64,000 nucleotides of DNA from Phoronis australis (taxonomy: Eukaryota > Phoronida > Phoronidae). Shown in pieces: positions 19,961 through 33,000 of this stretch (position 1 is its first letter; each line of letters opens with the position of its first letter). Under the pieces are notes generated by a model. That model ran no database searches, was not told where the DNA came from, and saw only the letters and a list, made by a program, of their open reading frames with translations. Both the position numbers and the translations under genes were made by a program. The DNA lies in contig NMRA01000296.1 in the NCBI GenBank assembly GCA_002633005.1, positions 98,232 to 162,231 of the forward strand. The letters are read 5' to 3'.

Positions 19961-22900
19961 TGGTTACGCAAACAGAGTACTATCATGGTAAGGAATATTC
20001 CGTGATCAATTTGATGAAAGCAAAATGTCTTAGAGTTCATTTTTTGTTTTGCAGGCAGCTAAAAATGGGAAGGGGGAGGGGAAATCCTTGTCCTTTCAGT
20101 CCATAACTAGTACTGGGTTAAGATGCTAGGTCTCAGCCAGTCATGCAAATGGTTACAAGTGTCACTTTACAGTTACCTCTATGTGCTGGTGTTTTCGCAA
20201 GCACTTTTGTAGACTGACTGCATGCGCAGGGGTAAGAGGCGGTTGTTAATTACTTTTAATCAGTTTATGTCACAGAAAGAACATGTTTTGGCATCAATTT
20301 TCTTTTAATAGTGACCAGTGGTGAAAAAACCAAATTACTGCTGGAAATGACCAGTTGGCAGGCAACTGGTCTATCTGGCTAAAGCACTTTTGTTGCATTT
20401 TCCTCAGTCTTTAGTCTCTCGTGGGAACTTATACTTTCACCAGAGTTGTAGCTACTCTTGTGAACGTAACATGAGGTCAACACATATCAAGGAAAACAGT
20501 AGTGTCTGTCTGAGAGAAGTTAGCCACATTGGTTTCATGGTCAGTGTGTGGTTTGATTGTGGTGAGTGAACCACCTGGCAGCTGTGTTTTGAGAGACATG
20601 TGGTGTTCTGTCAGAGTCTGACACTATGAAAGTGAGCAGGGTCCACTTAAATGTTGTGTATGTTTATCTGAGAACACATCCTAGGAAACCAAGCAGTGCC
20701 CAGTGATTCTTTACTAGTGATCCATTTGGCTACTCAGTTCAGTCCTTGTTTGATATTTGTGGTGAGACTTATTGTGTATTACTATACACCATGTCTACCC
20801 CTATTTGAGGGCTGCTTGGCTTCAAGGTTCAATGTTTCAACTTGATAGAAATACATATCCCGCTCAACTACTTTGCTGTGCAGTATGGTATATGCAAGGC
20901 TATCTCATTACTTGATGCAAAATCAAATTTGAAAATCTAGATATTTACCAATTTGTAAAATTGCATACAACTGAGCAATTCTTTTTGATTGCTTAAATGT
21001 TAATTTCTGTATTAAACTTCTGTCTGAAAAAAACCCTTTTGCCTCGGACGTTGAACTTCATTTTGCTCTGATTTTGCACGACATCCTTTATCACGCACGT
21101 TCTTGTTTACTCTAGTTAATTACTGAACAGATTATGTTAAACCCATGGTAGAGCTGTCAATTTACTATCAAAACATCTCATTGATCTTTTCCTTCTTTGT
21201 TCATCAATGTAGATGGTTCCTGTTTTCCAATGAGCTTTAGGAGGAGTATGGATGGATTGAGATGCATCATTTCTGCTGGTTCTTTCGTTCAGTTAATTCC
21301 TCTGGTTGTTTACGGTTCTCTTTTCTGTTGTGCCGTTTCAAGTATTCTCTAGGGCTGCAAGGGGTATTTTATGTTGAACCGTGGTTCAACAAATCAGCGG
21401 GTGTAAATTTCGCTAGCCATAACTTGAATCTTATGCGATTTAAGTTATAAAATGCAGTGGAATTTCGTATCGATCTTTATTTATCTGTACATGGTAATAT
21501 GATATGGATGTTATTTTAAAAGCATTTGTTTTTTCATATTTCAACTCACTGTATTGCCAAAAATGTTCAAAATTTCATTGTATGTTTGCTAATGACAGTT
21601 GTACTATATAAAGTTTTCAAAACTGAATAAAAATTGTTTTCTTGTTTACTTGTGTTGAAAATTCTGATCAATAAAATTTAACCATTTCGCCACATTGTGA
21701 TTCAGTTTCAAGAATCTTTACCATATCCTATATGAATGGAAAATACACGAGGTATCCAAGTAATGAAAGTGATGATACTTAGTTTTTAACATCAAAATGG
21801 CATCCAATGTGCATCTTTTTTAGCTAAAGTGGGTCAAGTGACGCAAAAACAGGCGCAGACAGGCACTGCATCATTGCTTTATAGTAGTCTAGGTTTCTAC
21901 TTAGCCAAAGCATAGAGACAATATCCTAGCGGTTTCACCAATTTCTCAAGCTGTGAATGTTTTTTGCTATTTTTTAAACCTGGAAACATTTCAACTTCTC
22001 TCTAAGGGGTTTTCATTCCAAGATTGTTGATGCATCGATGTTTTGAGGAGTGTCTGACCATGTGAACTTCAGGTTTGGATTGTTAACTGTGGAGCGCTAG
22101 CACTTCGCTACTTTGGTGTCGTCAGAGTTGTCGGCGAGTGTTGCTGTTTATAAAGACACGTGTTGTGTCGTGATCATTTCATATTCAAAATTATTCATGG
22201 TGGCTATAACTATGAGCTCTTCATATCGTTCATTCTCCAGTTATTTTCACGTTAGTTCAAATTTAAAAAGATTTCACCAGCATAACGTTTTTGAAGTGCC
22301 ACCTCATGACAACTTCATTGACCAACAACACATCAAGCCATAACTTCAATGGGCACTAACCACTGAAAACTGTAAGGGTCATTTTAGAGTGTTTACATCA
22401 ACATTCTTCTAGGTCTGTAGTTAAGCTAGCAAGAAAATATCTTAGATTTTGCTTCAAATTCAAAAGTTGCTAGCACAGGTAGTGAGATTAAAATTTAATT
22501 TCTGACTGATCTCTTGAATAAACAAGCAGAGCATCCTGAGCAACCAGACACATCCCTACAACCATTACTTAAATCACATAAGAATTGTCTGAAGTTACTG
22601 AAATTTGACAATGGAGTAATTGTCCTCTTTTGTTATACGTTAGCCAGCCTCTTGTATACAAATGTTTACCTCTCATTGTGAAAACTAGACTAATTTCCAG
22701 ATAACTGTGTAATTGATTTCCTATTCTATTGTCTGCCTCACCATAGGTGACAGGCCACTGTGTTGTTATTGGTCATTGTGTGTCTTTTTATAGACATGAC
22801 ACACCTCTGCTGATTTCCCCTGGGCTATTCATGTTACCTCACTAGGTAAGGTGTGGTCCTATTCTTTTAACCATTTGTTGTCTGGGCAGCCAGTGGAGGT

Positions 22901-23862
22901 GGGTGGAAATCTTTCAAGTTCTGAACTTTTTAAAATTTCATAAATAGATGTTAATTAGAGTGGTTAGTGACAGGAATGCAAAATGAAAGTCTTCTTGAAA
23001 TCATTTTAATTTAGAACACGACTGTGCACGTTGTACTGCATGCAATGACATCAGATATATTTTCATTTCCATCTTGTTCAAAATGAAAAAAAAAATTAGT
23101 TTTTGCAACATGAGCGTTTTTAAATTTACTGTTTTTTGTCATTAAAGCGTTGCTTTTTGTTGAATATGTAAATCATTCGGCTCAAACCTGCTTTTCACTG
23201 AAAAATCTGTGGTTCTCAGTTATTTCTCCAAAACATTTTTATGCTAAATACATCCTTGAAATGGTTTGATTTTAATACTCTTTTAATATCCCTTCTGACA
23301 CTGTTTCACTGTTGATATGGTGCAGGGAGGCACTGTACAATTATTCTTGAAACCAAAGCATAGTTTATTGATAGGATAGTTTGTTAATAAATATGAAATA
23401 TGAGTATTAAGAAGACAACTGTAACTACTTCAGTAATAATTGTTATGGGGTGTACGGAGTATTTTATGCAACATAAGACAACGTCTTGGAGTGGATCAAC
23501 AGAATGCAGTTACACTAGTGAAAGGAGCATATTTGATTCAACAAGTTTTTTCACGAATCGAAGCTGTTGACTTGCCAGAAAAAACCCGGTCCCAATAGAA
23601 ACGCTGTTTGAAATAATACTAAGTCTTATTCTGTCCGAGAAATTTGGACGTGCTCTTTGGAGTGAATGTGGGAGTTCAGAGATACATTGCTCGTTTTACA
23701 CGTAAAACAGAAGTGATTACCACACATCTTGTGTTCAATTGTAAACTGAGGTATCCAGCCAATTCCTAATCAGATAAAGTCTAAAAATAGCCCATGCCAA
23801 TACACATATCTTGTGGTGTGGACAATATTGATTGGCATTCTTGTGCCTATATTGTCTTCTAG

Positions 23863-24077
23863 CCTTTGGCCGAAACACACAGAGATTGAGTGTATGAGCA
23901 GTCTCCAGGAATAATGACTCTTGAGAGAGCCAAGCCGTTGTCAAGCGAGGATTGCACCCTACCAGCATCCGCAGTGATTGACATCCCTGTAAAGGAACTG
24001 CCTATTCACAGTCGATTGAGCCCAGCGACTCTTAACATTCTAAGTAGCACTGACACCGATAATGACTTCTCAAAAAG
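23863..24077 (+). CDS. MAP3K12/13: MAP3K12/13 exon 1 of the CDS (with 5'UTR)
   Basis: A pyrimidine-rich acceptor (TTGTCTTCTAG, AG at 23861-23862) suggests the exon starts at 23863, so 23863-23913 would be 5'UTR. ATG is at 23914 and donor GTGAGC at 24078. It encodes 54 residues plus two bases of Ser55. The N-terminal sequence is not conserved with vertebrates; assignment rests on exact phase fit with the next exon and an open frame from the ATG. Confidence 0.7.
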
Positions 24078-27000
24078 GTGAGCATATATTTAGAAATTTT
24101 TAGTGTATTTGTGAAAATGTATAAATTGTTTTGATGTCGAAGACTCCGTGGTATTGGTGGATTATCTGTGCAACAGTCTCGAAAGTACAAGACCGTCTTT
24201 CCTAAGATTGTCTTACATGTAATCAGTTCTTCCTTGAGGCAAATTTTGTCAAATATGACTTGATTTCAGTTCGGAACTAACTCAACGATCTCGAATAAGA
24301 CAATTCTGGGTGGGTTGCAGGCTGTGTAATAATTGACCAAAAGGGTTTCTATTTGAGGTCTTGAGTGTAACAAACTACCGAGAACCAAGTAACGATATTT
24401 GCCTTCTGTTCGAAGTGTAAAGTCTTTGAAGGTGCCATGATCCCACCTTCTTAAAATTCTTGATTGAGGTTAGACATATTCATCAAATAAACCTCTGAGT
24501 ATACCTTATTCAAATTAGCAGCCATGTTTGGGTTTGGAAGCACCTGACAGTTGTTGTGGTGTTGTGCTTGAACCTGGAATTTGACTTAATCTCAAGATTG
24601 CTCATGTGTGAACTCGGAATACCCGAGTGAACTTAGAGAGTTTGCTCAAATAATGTTCAGTAGAATTGTACTGGACTAGCGCAAATCACATCTTAATAAA
24701 ATAGTGTAAATTTTGACCAACCTAATTTTTCAACTATCACGATATTATTCACTAAACAATAATTCATTAATCATTAACGTGTTCTTCAGGTTTTCGTAAG
24801 GTGGAAAATGAGTGATTGTGGGACAAATAATAACAAAAAATTTTATGCTGAGCGACAAGTTTTAACCAGATTGCTTTGATGGACATTGAAGTCCAAGTTC
24901 ACGCATACGTCATCTTGAGATCAACGTAATGCTCCATAGATGGCTTGCTCATTTTATGCTCTTAGCTCTAGCAATGACAACTGTCAGGTCTTCTCGAACC
25001 CCCAAATCACTACTAATCTGAATAGGGAACAGCAACATCTTGAGATCAGTTTCATAACTGTACAAGTGGTCTGAAAACTCTGAAAAGTTGTACAAATATT
25101 GCCTACACATCCACTAACCATTTTGAGAAAGGGGTTCTAGATTTTGTTTAATATGCGTCACATATTTTGCTTTGGTATCATTTTTATGTTTTACTGTTCA
25201 AATAAGTTGGACTAATACAACTGAAACTTGTTTCTCTATTTTTGTTTTTATTAAAAAAAATTAACAATAAAATTGATACTGCTGTTAATTTTTTTATTAA
25301 AATCATTGTCAGAATTCATTCTCAATACTGTTGAGATCACTCATTCATGGGAATGTTATTAATGTGAGGAGTCTGTACACTGTGTTTATAGGTACGAGAC
25401 CCATGTTCACTGGTCCGTAAGTCATGTTCCTAAGTATAATATGTCTGTTCACGAGCCCTGTTTTTGGGGCGCGCAAGCTCCTTCTTCTGAGTCTGAGTAA
25501 GACTTAGTAAGTGAACTGAGTTCATAGACATGTGAGCCGTGTTTGTAAGTGAAGAACTGGCAATAGTTCACGTTATCGCGGATGCTTTGTAAAGGCACTT
25601 AAGATCACTAGTTAAGAATTTGATTAGATTTTGCATTTTAAAGAACCAAGAAATTATGGCGCAACTGTTCTTGTAAACAATCAGGTTTTGTGATTTGAGC
25701 CGGTGATAGAGTAGTCACCTCTGTGCATTCTACTATTACTCAAAGAACCTGATTGAAATGAGATGAAGGGTTCTTTAGCAATTAACTCCCTTGGTCTCAG
25801 ATCTTCTTGTAATAGGTTTAAAATCATTGAGTGAAACTAGAATTGCAATCCATGTTACTGGCCTCTCTGTATACAATTGTAGTCGCAAGCAATGTATATT
25901 GTCATCAGCGATAGCTCAAATGAATTTATCCCCCCACGACAATCAATAATATGGAGAAAGGATTTGAGACTCTTTGATGATCAAAAACAGCACCAACTGA
26001 ATAGACTTTCACAACTGGCAATGGCATTACTAGATGTTGTTAATCTCACAATCTGACAGTCTCCTCTTAATGTCAGCAAGACTAACCTTAGCTTGAGTTT
26101 GAATGACCAGTTATGCTATTTGAAGGTAAGATTTCAAAGTTCTTGTTCGTATCTGATGGAGTCGCCGTAAAATTGTTATTGGTCTTTTTACGTTCTAATT
26201 AGTTGACAAAGGGAAATTGGTTGTATCGAACATGCTGTATTGAGCACGGTATATATATATATATGTTCACTGGTTTTGGTTTGAAGATGTAACATATGAG
26301 CATATTTCAGCATGCAGGGCAAATGCGGTGTTTTGTCAGCTTTGTTTGTGGCCTTTGACACGAGTGGCAAAGAAATACTTATTATGATTGCTTTTTTAAT
26401 TGTTTTAATCATGCAATAAGCTTTTAACATTTTGGTTTCAAAAGTTAGCCGCACAATATGCATGTGATATTGAAGTATGTATTCTAAACCTAAGCTTGTA
26501 TTATGATTGTGGTGGCAAGAGGGAGACTCTCAACCAGAAGGTTTGTGGGTTCAAACCCCTGGGTGCTGCAACCCTATAGTTTGTATTGTACCTGAGCATG
26601 GCAGTTAATCTGCATTGCTCCAGTCAACTCAGCTGTATAAACAAAGACCAGCCATGGCTGGAAAGTACTCTAGGCTAGAGGCCAGTCTAGTAGGAGTTGT
26701 AAGACACTTTATCTTCTCATGCTACTAGAAGCCAGAGTTGAGCAACAAGGGATATTCCTGGACTGCACCTTTGCGCCATTAACGCATAAAAAAATAAAAA
26801 GGCACAAATACATTGCTGCAGTGTAACCCCCAAGGCGCATTATTTAAAATGCAACATTCTTCCAAAAATACAAGATTCTAGTCAACTTACAGCCAGTCAG
26901 GTAAAACATATTAACAGCTTATGATTCAAAACGACTTATTCTTATTAAAATGACAAAATGGCAAAAAATTGAATTTCGGGCCTCAAAAGCGAGGCACACC

Positions 27001-30000
27001 TATATTAATTTAGGTGCCTCGCCGAAAAGCGGTTGAAAAGCGAGGCCCTCCTATATTAAGCCTATATTAATATAGAAAGCCCCACTGAAAGGCAGCCGGA
27101 GAGAGCGGGGTGGTCCCGCTTTTGACGCCCGAAATTCATTTTTACCTATGTCATTTTAATAAGAATAAGTCATTTTAAATAATAACCTGTTAATTATGAT
27201 GTTGTTATTTCGATTGCCCTTGAGGTTTCTGTGTATATGTTACCACTTTTATTGCACTAAGTCTGCTGGGCACAACTTTTTTGAAAAAGGGCATGCTTTT
27301 TATCATGAAGTGCACCCAAAGGGCAGAGGTTCAAACCTGGTCTGAGCAACAGACCATATGAGCCTTTGAAGGATTTATGCTATTTGCATTTCAGCATGTT
27401 GCGATTGGAGCACGACGTTGATTCAGCTGCCTTTTGCCAGTCGGCTCCGGTCACTTACGCCAAGCCGTCGCATCATGTCACCATGGCTCTTCACTCCACT
27501 GAGCCTACGCCCTCTGGTGAGGAGAGGGCTCCCCCTCAGCAGGCGTTGACTGAGAGTGACTCTGGGGCAGAGGTGGAAGTGGGCTATGCCAACGGGGAAA
27601 AGGGTTTCTTGGATGGCCTGTGGGGGTGCCTACGTCCTGTATGGAGTATGATTGGGAAGGCGGCCTACAGCGCCGATATGAAGAGTCACGGTAAGTGGTA
27701 TAAAAGCTAATTCCTTTCAAGCCTCCTTGGTTTATCAGTCCGATCATAACCGAAACCGTGGGGAGTTGGACCTATTGAATGCAATTGTATGTGCAACATT
27801 CCTTGCGTTAAACTCCCTTACATAAAGTTTACAGACTCGTGAGAAAAAGTGTAAATTTTTGTGGATGTTATCTTAGTCCGGTTGGTGTCTGTATGGCCGC
27901 GTGATCTCTTTTTCATCTCATAGTCCTGGCCATCTAATAACAAAAACATTGGAAAAATGACCTTTCAGTTTATTTTTTCCCATTCGTAAACCTCATGATT
28001 AACTTCTGTGGTGTAAAACTTGGTTAACTGAAAATGGTTGCTATGTAAAGTGTTGGAGATTGTCTCAGCACGAGCTCTCTATTCTCTATGTTCTCTGTGT
28101 ATTAGTATCCACCAGTTGTGACATTCATCAAGCTTGTGTGCCGACTAATCAGTCCCCCAGGACACAGTTTATTTATGATACACTTCTACTCATTAACCTA
28201 CCCTAGTCTTGCTGCAGTGAGGGATCCCTGCTTCACTATCCGTCTCTGTTGATCATAAACGGCATCCCATGGCCTTAGTTTCTTACATAAAAAGCAAGAC
28301 ATTGCAAAATCCCCCCGAGTAAAAAGCGAGTGTCTCGCGATTATGCTTTCTAGCCTTTCCTTACAAAATGGCGGCCACTGAAGTGATTGGATGGTGTTGA
28401 ATTAGTGGTATACTTTGCGACAGTGCCATGTCATGAAAACCAGCTTTTCCATGGGCTGAGGTAAACATTTTCAGTAATAGTGAAAGAAATATTGGCTGGA
28501 TAAAGGCTGGTCTAAAATTGTTGCATCTGCACTCATGAAACACTGGCATGATGTATTGAAATTATTGGTGCGGTAAAAATCCTCCAATCTGGGACAGTGA
28601 AAATTTAATTATTTTGCCCGCTTTCAAAGCTTGTCCCAAATTCTAGAAGTGGACAATATTGGCTGTCGCAAAGTCAAGAATGACTGGAAACACGCCACAA
28701 TTACGCTCTCTGTTGATTAAAAATGTATCCGAAATTTTAGAAATAATTGGTGAATGCCAAAATCACCCATGTCTAAATTCCAGAATCAAGAATATTCAAT
28801 TTTTGTTGGAAATTCTGTGTCCCAAATTCTAGAGATTGTCCCAACTTGGAAATTTGTTTCCGTAGAAACTAGTAATACTCTTTTTCGTAATCAATGAAGG
28901 AATAAGGTGCAACAACTTGTTTCCTCACGTCCAGAGCTTTCGAATTAGATTTACATTGCATTTTACCATAAAAAATTACAGATCTATAGCTGTAAAGATG
29001 TCTGGCATACGTGGTGTGTCTCTAGTTAATTGCAAATTGTTGTTTTACTGACGAGTCATTCACGCTCTGTTGTTCCTGTCTCTCGGGAGATACGGCATTA
29101 GCGTGACTTTGTTTCTGACTGTTTTCTCAGCCCACTGTGACAGGCTATGTAAACTGTCATGGTCACACCAGTTTATTTTGATGAGGAGTGGGAAGTGATG
29201 GAAGACATTATATTCATCTGATTACAGCAACACCTCTACACTTTCTCCTTAATCAAAGTCTCTAAATGTGTTTGGCCTCATGCCGTGAATAAATATTCTC
29301 TACTGGTTATCTGTAAAGTCTTTCATTTCCTGAATTGGTTGTGAATGGCTTTTCTCAGTAAATGCCCGCCTCTGTACATAAGATGTTGGATTATGTTATG
29401 TTATATTAATATCTTGTGTTTTCCCACTAAACTGAAGTATTAAAGAACGAGCTTTGACTTTAAATGAACGCTCGAGAAACATGTTGTTTGGAAACATGAA
29501 ACTTATTATTTGGGGATATTATTCTATCCGATTCTGCCTGAATGTATCAGGTCAGCGATGTCACATTAATTAGTTTTAATATGTTCACGTCGACAGTTGT
29601 CGTTGCTCGTTCATATCTGAAGCAGACTAGATCACGAAATTAAGGGTTTTCTGCCGAGACACACTATTGATGTTTGTCTCAGTCTACCAGTCTCGGCTAT
29701 TGTCCATGGTAGAAAACTCGCCATTAATTTAGGGCTAATAGGCTCTATTGGGGAAACCTTGGGCAAGGAGTTAGTCGTAATTTTCCGCTTAACTCGCCCC
29801 GACGCTCCTGATTGCGTATTTACTCGGACTCTCCTATTGATTTTACATCCAATTGTGTTTGACGTTGATCACTGTCAATTTGTCTCCTGCGTTTAAGTGC
29901 ACATTACACACAGTTTTCTTGAGAAGTTGCCTGCATGTCTTATAGAAAAGATAAACTCAACTGTGGTCAATATGTTTTAGCTGCTTGGTGAAATTTCTTG

Positions 30001-33000
30001 ATTGTGAAATGATTTCCTGTTTTTTCCAGAAATTATAGATATTTTTGTTTTTTGAAATCATATTTTGATTGTTTGCGGTATGCACCTATTGTAAAATGTC
30101 ACCAATTTAGTACACAATACGGTGCACAAGTGAAGTTTTATTTTGATCATTTTTCTATAAAAAAATAAAACTGCTGCAAAACAATGCTTTGTCGTGTTTA
30201 CGTTTTGTGCCATAGGTACCAGTAGGAAATATTTTTGACATTAATGTCAGAAGATGTTGAAAAATGATAAAGGGCAAATTTTGCAATTAATTTTGGCCGA
30301 AATTGGTGAGATTTTAATGTGTTGAATTTTTCTCTTCTCACCATACCTGAATTTTCAGAAATATAGCCAACTCGTGTGAATTTGCAGAAGTGAAACCGAA
30401 TTGGTAAAATGCGAACTGCCAGTGGACAATACTGACATACTCATTCACTGATTTGTAAACAGATTATTTCATTTGAATGCAAAATGGACATTTGTCGTGT
30501 TTGATTGGCTAGCTAACTAGAACAGCTGTCAGTGGCTCTTTGGAATGGTTTGTTGTCTAAGACAATGGCAACTTCACAAACACTTGAGCTCCCTGGTGAA
30601 TGATTTCAACAATGGCCACCCTGTTATCTGTTATCTAGGTGATGTAAGCGAATCTTATTTTATGTCAGATTCCTTTCTGAAATCAAGTGGTATGAGAAGG
30701 GAAATAATCGTCTCAGTAGCCCTTATACAATCGCACCAATACGGAGACTACGTACCTCTCAGGTCGCTCACAGATTTCTGTGCAAACACTGCCTTCATAG
30801 AATACGTCTTTTAAAAACTTTTCCTGAATAGGAGTTGACTCCGGTCACCCTGCTGTGGTATCAATTTACTCCGCAACCAATGCTGTTATGCAGTTCGTTT
30901 AAAATGATGCACTTTTGCGAGAGGTGCTATCAAAATTGGAATAGAGCTTTTGTGATTTTTATGAAAAAAATCTAAAGTTGCATGAAACAAAAATGAAACG
31001 ATATTTTAGGAAACTCCGTTTTTGAGATTTCATCTTGAACATTTATGTCAAACCAAATTTTATCATGCTATTGATACTGTTGTTTTGCTATGAATATAAA
31101 TTTTTGATAATTCATACCAAAAGACATATTTACGAGACTTACTAATCAATGACATATTGGTATATAAAGTAAAAAGTTCTATGGCATTTCTACTTTAAAT
31201 TTTACAGTTTTGTTAATAACTGGTTGACTGTTCAGCACGCAAACTTGTTGATGAAGTCCTTCATACGGTAACCTTAAAATGTGTACATTTTTGATGGCGT
31301 AAGGTCACCTGCGGAGATACTTTATCTTCTAGCGATAGACTCACCTTCAACTGCTGGCTATGTGAGTCTCCTCCCACCTGACCTCTATCAAATGAGACGG
31401 AGATAAAAGTATACTAAAGCATGTCGTGGCTGTTTTTTCCTGTATCTAGACCCTAGGGTGTTACTTCTTCCAAATCAAACAAGGAGTCTAGATACTAGAA
31501 ATAACTGTCAAAGACATGTAATAATCTATCCTATGTATTGAGCAATAAATTCTACAAAATTCAGATTCTACTTTGGTTGTGATTGAAATGGGTCGATCCT
31601 TGTGTTGGCCATTAGATCAAACCACACATGTGAATGTCTTCTGTAGAACATCATTCCATCACGTTTCCCGCCATTTTTTATCTTCCATGGGGAATAGCTG
31701 TATAGATCTTTACCCGATAGCTATGTGAGCTTCTGGCTTGTATTTGGGGATAAAGTAGTAATTTAACAGTTTCGTGTCTGCATGGACATTTCGCGATATA
31801 CCACAGTGCCGCATGTGGTTTTGAGGTATTTACCCACAATGCTGTGCATCTGTCTCATAGTTGTACACTCCTGTGCTGATCACTGTTTCACATCAAAATT
31901 GGTTTGCCATTTGTCATTCGAATTTCAATAAAGTTTTCTGTTGGATGGTGAGTTCCAATTCTGACGCAGCTCAAAATCTAAGTCAATCGTACAATACATT
32001 TTTCTGCCTCCACGAATGAGGAGAGTCAAATTCCAGTTATGGGAATGGCTGAAGTGTCTGGTCTGTCAGAACAAAATTTGGATTTTGTTTAAATACTGCA
32101 AAATGAATGTTCATGCCTTATGGAAATTGTACTTTTTAAGGACAGCGCCCTCTTTTGTTCTAAAGTGATTTCCGAGTAAAAATTGTCTTAGCCATGACGA
32201 ATCCTGGAATGTGGAACTCGATATTCACTTTGTGTCCGTAGTGAAGTGAAGGATTCCTTCCCGTAGAAATGCCTACATTCGGGTAAATCATGCGGGTCTG
32301 TAATCACACAAATGCTTCCATTATTACTGACAAACTGCTTTCTGTCATCAAGGTATTCAGATGTCAAAAACAACGCTGTATTCAGTAGCACCACCGAGTG
32401 ACTATCGAGCCACCCATTTGAAACTTAATAGCCTGTTTCGAAACATACAAAGTTCTCGCACTTGATTTTCCAGTAGGAATTTTTCTTAGTGAAATCATCT
32501 CCATGCGTGAACCCGCCATTAAATTATGTTTTAATTAGTGATCAAATAATTTTATTTGTGTCCAGTTGTATGACTTATAGAGTTTGAATATCTCGTGTCA
32601 CCTCTGATTCTGTCTTTCAGCGGTGATGATGGCTTATTAAGTTCTAACGGAAATGTTTGTATATGTTTACGTAAAATCTTTATTAAAGCTATCGTCATCG
32701 AGTTCAAGTTCATTAATACAGTTGTTTTTTCAAAAATAGTCTTAGAAATTAATAGTGGCATTCACCCAAGGCTGCGTCTTTGCGCCATTTGACAACTATA
32801 GACTTTATGAGTGCGTCATCTGGGACGTAAGCTTTTGATAAGCTTACCGAAGTAAAAGGAATGATCCACTTCCTTTCCGTCTCATGTTACCCCATTTTCC
32901 GTTGATATAAAATACTTCTAGATTTGCCTGATTGTTCTCTGAGACACTTTGTGTTGTCATGGAAACACAGAACAGTGCTCTGCGGTAGTATAATGTCACA

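Larger units (their letters stand above)
12607..23862. other. Intergenic region between ETV and MAP3K12/13
   Basis: About 11 kb with no coding exon I can support. It should contain the promoter and any non-coding first exon of the kinase gene, but I could not place them. Repeats are listed separately (12889-13140, 13589-14408, 15702-15758, 19245-19440, 19640-19800, 19835-19960). A solitary CAGGGGCGTAACCA at 14646 resembles a hAT terminal repeat, but no partner end was seen. Open frames here are short and family-less. Confidence 0.5.
24078..27394. other. MAP3K intron 1 with SINE and TTAA-MITE
   Basis: A 3.3-kb intron. It contains a short AT microsatellite (about 26251-26262), a tRNA-like SINE (26510-26800) and a MITE with TTAA target sites (26915-27189). 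A further B-box-like GGTTCAAACC lies near 27330. No exon is seen. Confidence 0.6.

Noticed and set aside
15040-30000. CRISPR-like or phage-like arrays
   Set aside because: Tandem repeats in the window are short adjoining units without regular unique spacers, and the genome is eukaryotic.
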